From positions 1 to 10,972 of the forward strand of contig JBARCX010000306.1 of NCBI GenBank assembly GCA_049794535.1: 10,972 bases of DNA, written 5' to 3'. The notes under the pieces were generated by a model. The model searched no databases. It saw only the letters and a program-made list of their open reading frames with translations, and was not told the DNA's origin. Of the stretch, positions 7,792 through 10,972 are shown one piece after another. Each line of letters begins with the position of its first letter. The stretch's first letter is position 1. A program made the translations under genes and the position numbers. The DNA comes from JBARCX01 sp049794535 (GTDB lineage Bacteria > Pseudomonadota > Gammaproteobacteria > Xanthomonadales > Rhodanobacteraceae).

Positions 7792-7862
7792 AAGAGCTTC
7801 AGAGTGCAACGGGAGCGGTATTCCAGCACGTTCCCACGATCGCTGCCATCGACACCCATGCT

Positions 7863-8738
7863 TCAACGGCGTGTGAGCAGGCCGATTGCCAACAGCGCCA
7901 GCACCAAGCCGGCGAGATTCACCCGACTCAGTCGCTCACGGAACACCAGCACGCCGACCAGCGCACCCAGCACCACCACACCAAGATTCATACTGGCGAA
8001 CACCATCGCAGGGTGCTGCGGCAACGCGCGATGTCCGCGCAGGTAAAACACGATGTTGCCGAAGTTGAACAGACCAAGCACCACGCCACCGAGCATGCTG
8101 CTCAACGTGAAATGCGTTTGCTCGCGCGCGCGCCGCCACCACTGAATCGCAATCGCGACCACCAGCGACAACGCGAACATGGCCTGCAGCGACGTGCCCA
8201 ACGGCACGCCTGCCGTAGCCACGCGCTTGAACATGATGTCGATCGTGCCGAAACCGGCGAACACCAGCAGCGGATAGCCCCATCGCGCCGCACCTTCTGC
8301 CGTCTCGCCGCGAGCGGAGCGCCACACCATGCCGCACAACGCCAACAAGCCCAACGCACAACCAAGTGCTTTCATCGCATCCAAGGGCTCGCCAAACAGC
8401 ACGAACGCCGCAAGTAGCGAGAGCAGTAGCGACAATCGCTGTGCCGCATCGCTACGCACAATGCCGGCGTGCCGCACCGAAGCACCCAGCGCGAGGAAGA
8501 TCGTTGGCAGCAGCAAACCCAAACCGATCAGTGCGAACCACGGTGTGCCCGGCTGATGCAGTGGCGCAAGCGCCGGCTCGAACACCAGTGCGGTGAGCAC
8601 GCTGGTCACCACATAGTTCCATGCAACCGCTTGGCCGATATCGATCTCGGCACGCCGCGCCAGCTTCAACAGCACCGAAACCAGCACGCTGCAAATCACA
8701 CTTGCCAGTACATAGATCATGCGCAGCGTGCCCGCCAT
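7863..8738 (-). CDS. EamA/DMT superfamily permease
   Basis: The 291-residue product is an inner-membrane protein of the drug/metabolite transporter superfamily. It reads as about ten hydrophobic segments in two EamA repeats. The first runs from the start (YVLASVICSVLVSVLLKLARR) to about residue 140 and includes RLSLLLSLLAAFVLFGEPLDAMKALG. The second repeat ends with the family's typical close: VFRERLSRVNLAGLVLALLAIGLL followed by a basic tail TRR. The substrate is unknown; relatives export amino acids, sugars or other metabolites. ATG at 8738 is given as the start; ATG at 8720 (285 residues) is an equally possible start directly before the first helix. Neither has a strong Shine-Dalgarno. It may form a transcription unit with the downstream NTF2-like gene and is divergent from the DUF2239 gene. 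Confidence 0.88.
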   Translation of the reverse strand: MAGTLRMIYVLASVICSVLVSVLLKLARRAEIDIGQAVAWNYVVTSVLTALVFEPALAPLHQPGTPWFALIGLGLLLPTIFLALGASVRHAGIVRSDAAQRLSLLLSLLAAFVLFGEPLDAMKALGCALGLLALCGMVWRSARGETAEGAARWGYPLLVFAGFGTIDIMFKRVATAGVPLGTSLQAMFALSLVVAIAIQWWRRAREQTHFTLSSMLGGVVLGLFNFGNIVFYLRGHRALPQHPAMVFASMNLGVVVLGALVGVLVFRERLSRVNLAGLVLALLAIGLLTRR

Positions 8739-8858
8739 GCATGGTTTGAGTGATAACGATTAGGGGGCATGCGAGTGGCGCCAGGACAATGAAGCGCGCA
8801 GGTTACCGGCAATCGCGATGCACGCCTCCGATCACAGCGGGAAGCTGGGCAACGTTTT

Positions 8859-8919
8859 ACCCGAGCACTATTGACACGATATTTAACCCGGATAATATGC
8901 GCACGGCATTTACCCGGAT
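8859..8919 (+). repeat. Three ACCCG-type direct repeats across the DUF2239 promoter
   Basis: The octamer ACCCGGAT occurs at 8886-8893 and 8912-8919, each preceded by an AT-rich TTTA or ATTT. A weaker copy, ACCCGAGC, lies at 8859-8866 after GTTTT. The spacings are 27 and 26 bp. The middle copy lies in a near-palindrome, TTA-A-CC-C-GG-A-TAA (8883-8895), which overlaps the -10 element. The upstream copy sits just before the -35, and the last copy lies between the expected transcription start and the start codon. This is the layout of a repressor operator array; the binding protein is unknown. Confidence 0.5.
8871..8898 (+). promoter_or_regulatory. Sigma70-type promoter for the DUF2239 gene
   Basis: A perfect -35 hexamer TTGACA (8871-8876) is followed after 16 bp by TAATAT (8893-8898). 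Transcription would begin near 8904-8906. That rules out the upstream in-frame starts (GTG at 8750, ATG at 8897) and favours ATG 8918 or 8927, giving a leader of only about 12-22 nt. The rest of the 188 bp divergent gap (8739-8858) shows no second promoter I would defend for the EamA gene. Confidence 0.7.
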
Positions 8920-8926
8920 GAAATCC

Positions 8927-9535
8927 ATGCAGCCGCATAGCACCGCCCTTTGCACCGCCTTCGATGGTCATCGACTGATCGCATCGGGCGCACTCGCCAA
9001 CGTCGCATTGGCGACCAAACAGGCCTTGGACGCCGGTGCGCAAGGACCGGTATTGATCTTCGATGACCGCAGCGGCCGAACGATAGAACTCGATTTTCGG
9101 GGCACGATCGACGAAGTAATGGCCCGATTGGAGCCAGATACCATCAACCAAGCCGAACCCGACTCACCGGCTACACGCGGACCTGGGCGACCTAAGCTTG
9201 GCGTGGTGGCGCGTGAAGTGACCTTGCTACCCCGCCATTGGGATTGGCTGAACAGCCAGCCCGGCGGTGCCTCGGCCACCCTTCGCCAATTGGTCGAGAA
9301 GGCACGCCGCGGCGGCACGGCGAAGGAGCGGGCACGACTTGCCGCCGAAGCGGCGGACCGTTTCATGCGTACGATGGCGGGTGATTTCCCTGGATTCGAA
9401 GAAGCCTCGCGCGCCTTCTGGCGCAGCGATCGCGACAGCTTCACCGGCCTGATCGACGCGTGGCCAAACGATGTGCGTCATCACGTGCAGTACCTGGCAA
9501 CCGTCGCGTGGGACGAACAGACAGACAACGATTGA
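8927..9535 (+). CDS. DUF2239 family protein, possibly DNA-binding
   Basis: The 202-residue cytoplasmic protein matches the DUF2239 family by its CTAFDGHRLIASG start, its IFDDRSGRTIELDFRG segment and its highly characteristic GRPKLGVVAREVTLLPRHWD stretch (residues 87-106). The family has no established function. Two parts suggest nucleic-acid binding. RGPGRPK (84-90) resembles the GRP core of an AT-hook. Residues 96-128 read like a ribbon-helix-helix unit: strand REVTLLP, helix RHWDWLNSQ, a GG turn, and helix SATLRQLVEKARR. This is inference from pattern only. The C-terminal part (from 130) is helical and charged. ATG 8927 is chosen for a GGA about 8 nt upstream and the promoter position; ATG 8918 is the alternative. 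The gene has its own promoter with three repeats and is divergent from the EamA gene. Confidence 0.88.
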   Translation: MQPHSTALCTAFDGHRLIASGALANVALATKQALDAGAQGPVLIFDDRSGRTIELDFRGTIDEVMARLEPDTINQAEPDSPATRGPGRPKLGVVAREVTLLPRHWDWLNSQPGGASATLRQLVEKARRGGTAKERARLAAEAADRFMRTMAGDFPGFEEASRAFWRSDRDSFTGLIDAWPNDVRHHVQYLATVAWDEQTDND

Positions 9536-9536
9536 C

Positions 9537-9549
9537 GATGTCGGACATC
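9537..9549. promoter_or_regulatory. 13 bp palindrome just after the DUF2239 stop
   Basis: GATGTC-G-GACATC is a perfect dyad with a single central base, starting 2 bp after the stop codon. It lies in the 92 bp gap before the MATE gene and could be an operator for it, or a small 4 bp hairpin. Further along, GTAGCCTAC (9592-9600) and GCAGCCTAC (9606-9614) form a near-exact direct repeat 14 bp apart, shortly before the MATE ribosome site. A TTACAT and TAGCCT pair (9569-9574 and 9593-9598) is a poor promoter candidate. Confidence 0.3.
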
Positions 9550-9627
9550 AAATCCACATCATCCTGAGTTACATACTTCGGCTGCCTCTCTGTAGCCTAC
9601 GACTCGCAGCCTACACACGGAATGGTC

Positions 9628-10972
9628 ATGTCCCCCTCTGCAAGCCTCCGGCCGTCACTCACGGAAGGTCCGATCGCCCGCACCTTGCTGATGTTTTCGC
9701 TACCGATTCTCGGCGCGAACGTACTTCAGTCGCTGAATGCATCCGTCAACATGGTGTGGATCGGACATTACCTCGGCGAATCCGCGCTGACTGCCAGCGC
9801 CAACGCCAACCTCGTGCTGTTCTTTCTGCTCGGCCTGGTGTTCGGCATCAGCATGGCCAACACCTTGCTGGTAGGGCAGGCGGTAGGTGCGCGTGATACC
9901 GACCAGGCCCGTCGCGTGGTCGGCACCAGCATCGGCTTTTTCGTCGTGCTGTCGGTCGTGATGACCGCGTTCGGCTATATCTTCACGCCGCAGATTCTCG
10001 CTGCGATGCGCACTCCGCCAGATGCGCTGCCATACGCCGTGGCTTACCTGCGCATCATCTTCCTCGCGCTGCCGTCGATGTATTTCTACAGCTTCCTGAT
10101 GATGACGTTGCGCGGCGCGGGCGATTCGCGCACGCCGTTCCTTTTCATGCTGCTGTCGGTGGGTTTGGACATCGGTCTGAATCCATTGCTGATCTTCGGC
10201 GTCGGCCCGTTCCCGAAGCTGGGCATTGCCGGCTCGGCCATTGCCACCTTGATCGCGCAGAGCATCGCGTTGGTGGCGTTGATCGTCCACATGTATCGAC
10301 GCAAGCATTTCCTGTGCTTGCACCGCGGTGAACTGTCGTATCTGAAACCGGACTTCGCGATCCTGCGCGCATTGGTGACGAAGGGCCTGCCGATGGGCCT
10401 GCAGATGGTGGTGATCTCTTTGTCGGCGCTGGCGATGATCAGCTTGGTCAATGCCTACGGTTCGCAGACCACCGCGGCTTACGGCGCCGCACTGCAGTTG
10501 TGGACGTATATCCAGATGCCAGCGCTGGCGATCGGCGCGGCGGTGTCGTCGATGGCTGCGCAGAACGTGGGCGCGCAACGCTGGGACCGCATATCGAAGA
10601 TCGCCGTGGCCGGGTTGAGCTACAACGCGCTACTGACCGGCACGCTGGTAGCCATCGTCTATCTGTTCAACCACGATGCGTTGATGCTGTTCCTGCCCGG
10701 CGATGGCGAGGCGATTGCGATCGCGCAACACCTCAATGCCATCGTGGTGTGGTCGTTCCTGTTCTTCGGCCTGAGCTTTGTGCTGTTCGGCATGGTGCGC
10801 GCCACCGGTGCGGTGATACCGCCGCTGGTGATCCTCACCATTTCGCTGTGGTTCGTGCGCATACCGTTCGCATGGCTGTTACGCGACAAGTACGGTGCCG
10901 ACGCCGTGTGGTGGAGCTTTCCACTTGGCTCACTGGTCACGATGATATTGGCGATGGCGTATTACCGCTGGG
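9628..10972 (+). CDS. MATE family efflux transporter (3' end outside window)
   Basis: The frame is open to the window edge; 448 residues are visible, close to the usual 440-480, so probably only a short tail is missing. MATE proteins are 12-helix inner-membrane exporters that move cationic drugs or metabolites out of the cell by sodium or proton antiport. The first MatE half begins at TEGPIARTLLMFSLPIL (residues 12-28) with QSLNASVNMVWIGHYLG. It includes the loop LVGQAVGARDTDQARRV and the RGAGDSRTP segment. The second half starts near residue 250 (GLPMGLQMVVISLSALAM) with AAQNVGAQRWDR. The ATG at 9628 has GGA 6 nt upstream; an ATG at 9622, two codons earlier, is too close to that site. Drug specificity and subfamily (NorM or DinF-like) are not resolved. 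Confidence 0.92.
   Translation, partial: MSPSASLRPSLTEGPIARTLLMFSLPILGANVLQSLNASVNMVWIGHYLGESALTASANANLVLFFLLGLVFGISMANTLLVGQAVGARDTDQARRVVGTSIGFFVVLSVVMTAFGYIFTPQILAAMRTPPDALPYAVAYLRIIFLALPSMYFYSFLMMTLRGAGDSRTPFLFMLLSVGLDIGLNPLLIFGVGPFPKLGIAGSAIATLIAQSIALVALIVHMYRRKHFLCLHRGELSYLKPDFAILRALVTKGLPMGLQMVVISLSALAMISLVNAYGSQTTAAYGAALQLWTYIQMPALAIGAAVSSMAAQNVGAQRWDRISKIAVAGLSYNALLTGTLVAIVYLFNHDALMLFLPGDGEAIAIAQHLNAIVVWSFLFFGLSFVLFGMVRATGAVIPPLVILTISLWFVRIPFAWLLRDKYGADAVWWSFPLGSLVTMILAMAYYRW

Noticed and set aside
7792..7866. TTG start at 7866 for the NTF2-like gene, overlapping the EamA stop
   Set aside because: The 4 bp overlap suggests translational coupling, but the added 25 residues (several Trp, Arg, His) do not fit the start of the fold, and ATG 7791 directly precedes the first helix.
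8750..8926. Upstream GTG start for the DUF2239 gene
   Set aside because: A strong promoter lies inside this extension, and the family similarity begins only after 8927.
9700..10578. 292-residue antisense frame inside the MATE gene
   Set aside because: It is Gln/His/Arg-rich low-complexity sequence typical of the reverse of a hydrophobic membrane protein gene; the plus strand encodes a clear MATE protein.

Overview
The window is high-GC (roughly 60% or more), gene-dense gammaproteobacterial chromosome. The gene set (Lhr-type helicase, LysR/MFS divergon, DUF2239 protein, MATE exporter) and the codon use suggest Xanthomonadales, perhaps Rhodanobacteraceae (Dyella, Luteibacter or Rhodanobacter-like). 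That placement is an impression from the sequence, not a computed assignment. No tRNA, rRNA, CRISPR array, transposase or phage gene was seen.

Layout: (1) 3-440 (+) is the C-terminal part of a class I SAM-dependent methyltransferase cut by the window edge. It converges on (2) a LysR regulator at 464-1423 (-), which is divergent from (3) an MFS exporter at 1496-2701 (+). The 72 bp between them should hold both promoters. (4) After a 141 bp gap containing two tandem hairpins comes a very large gene, lhr, at 2843-7255 (+). (5) A G-rich inverted-repeat element of about 137 bp (7261-7397) fills the gap between lhr and the convergent gene pair that follows. (6) On the minus strand an EamA/DMT permease (7863-8738) is followed by a small NTF2/SnoaL-like protein (7420-7791), possibly one transcription unit. 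(7) Divergent from these is a DUF2239 gene (8927-9535, +), with a good sigma70-type promoter and three spaced ACCCG-type repeats. (8) The window ends inside a MATE family exporter (9628 onward, +).

How the genes work together: the LysR/MFS pair looks like a regulator and its target. Lhr is a DNA-repair helicase that appears to be transcribed on its own. The other genes look like housekeeping or stress-type singletons with no common pathway. I see no evidence of a defence system, biosynthetic cluster or mobile island. The observations most worth follow-up are the DUF2239 protein, which carries an AT-hook-like motif and a ribbon-helix-helix-like segment next to a repeat-rich promoter, the G-quadruplex-capable repeat after lhr, and the tandem hairpins before lhr.
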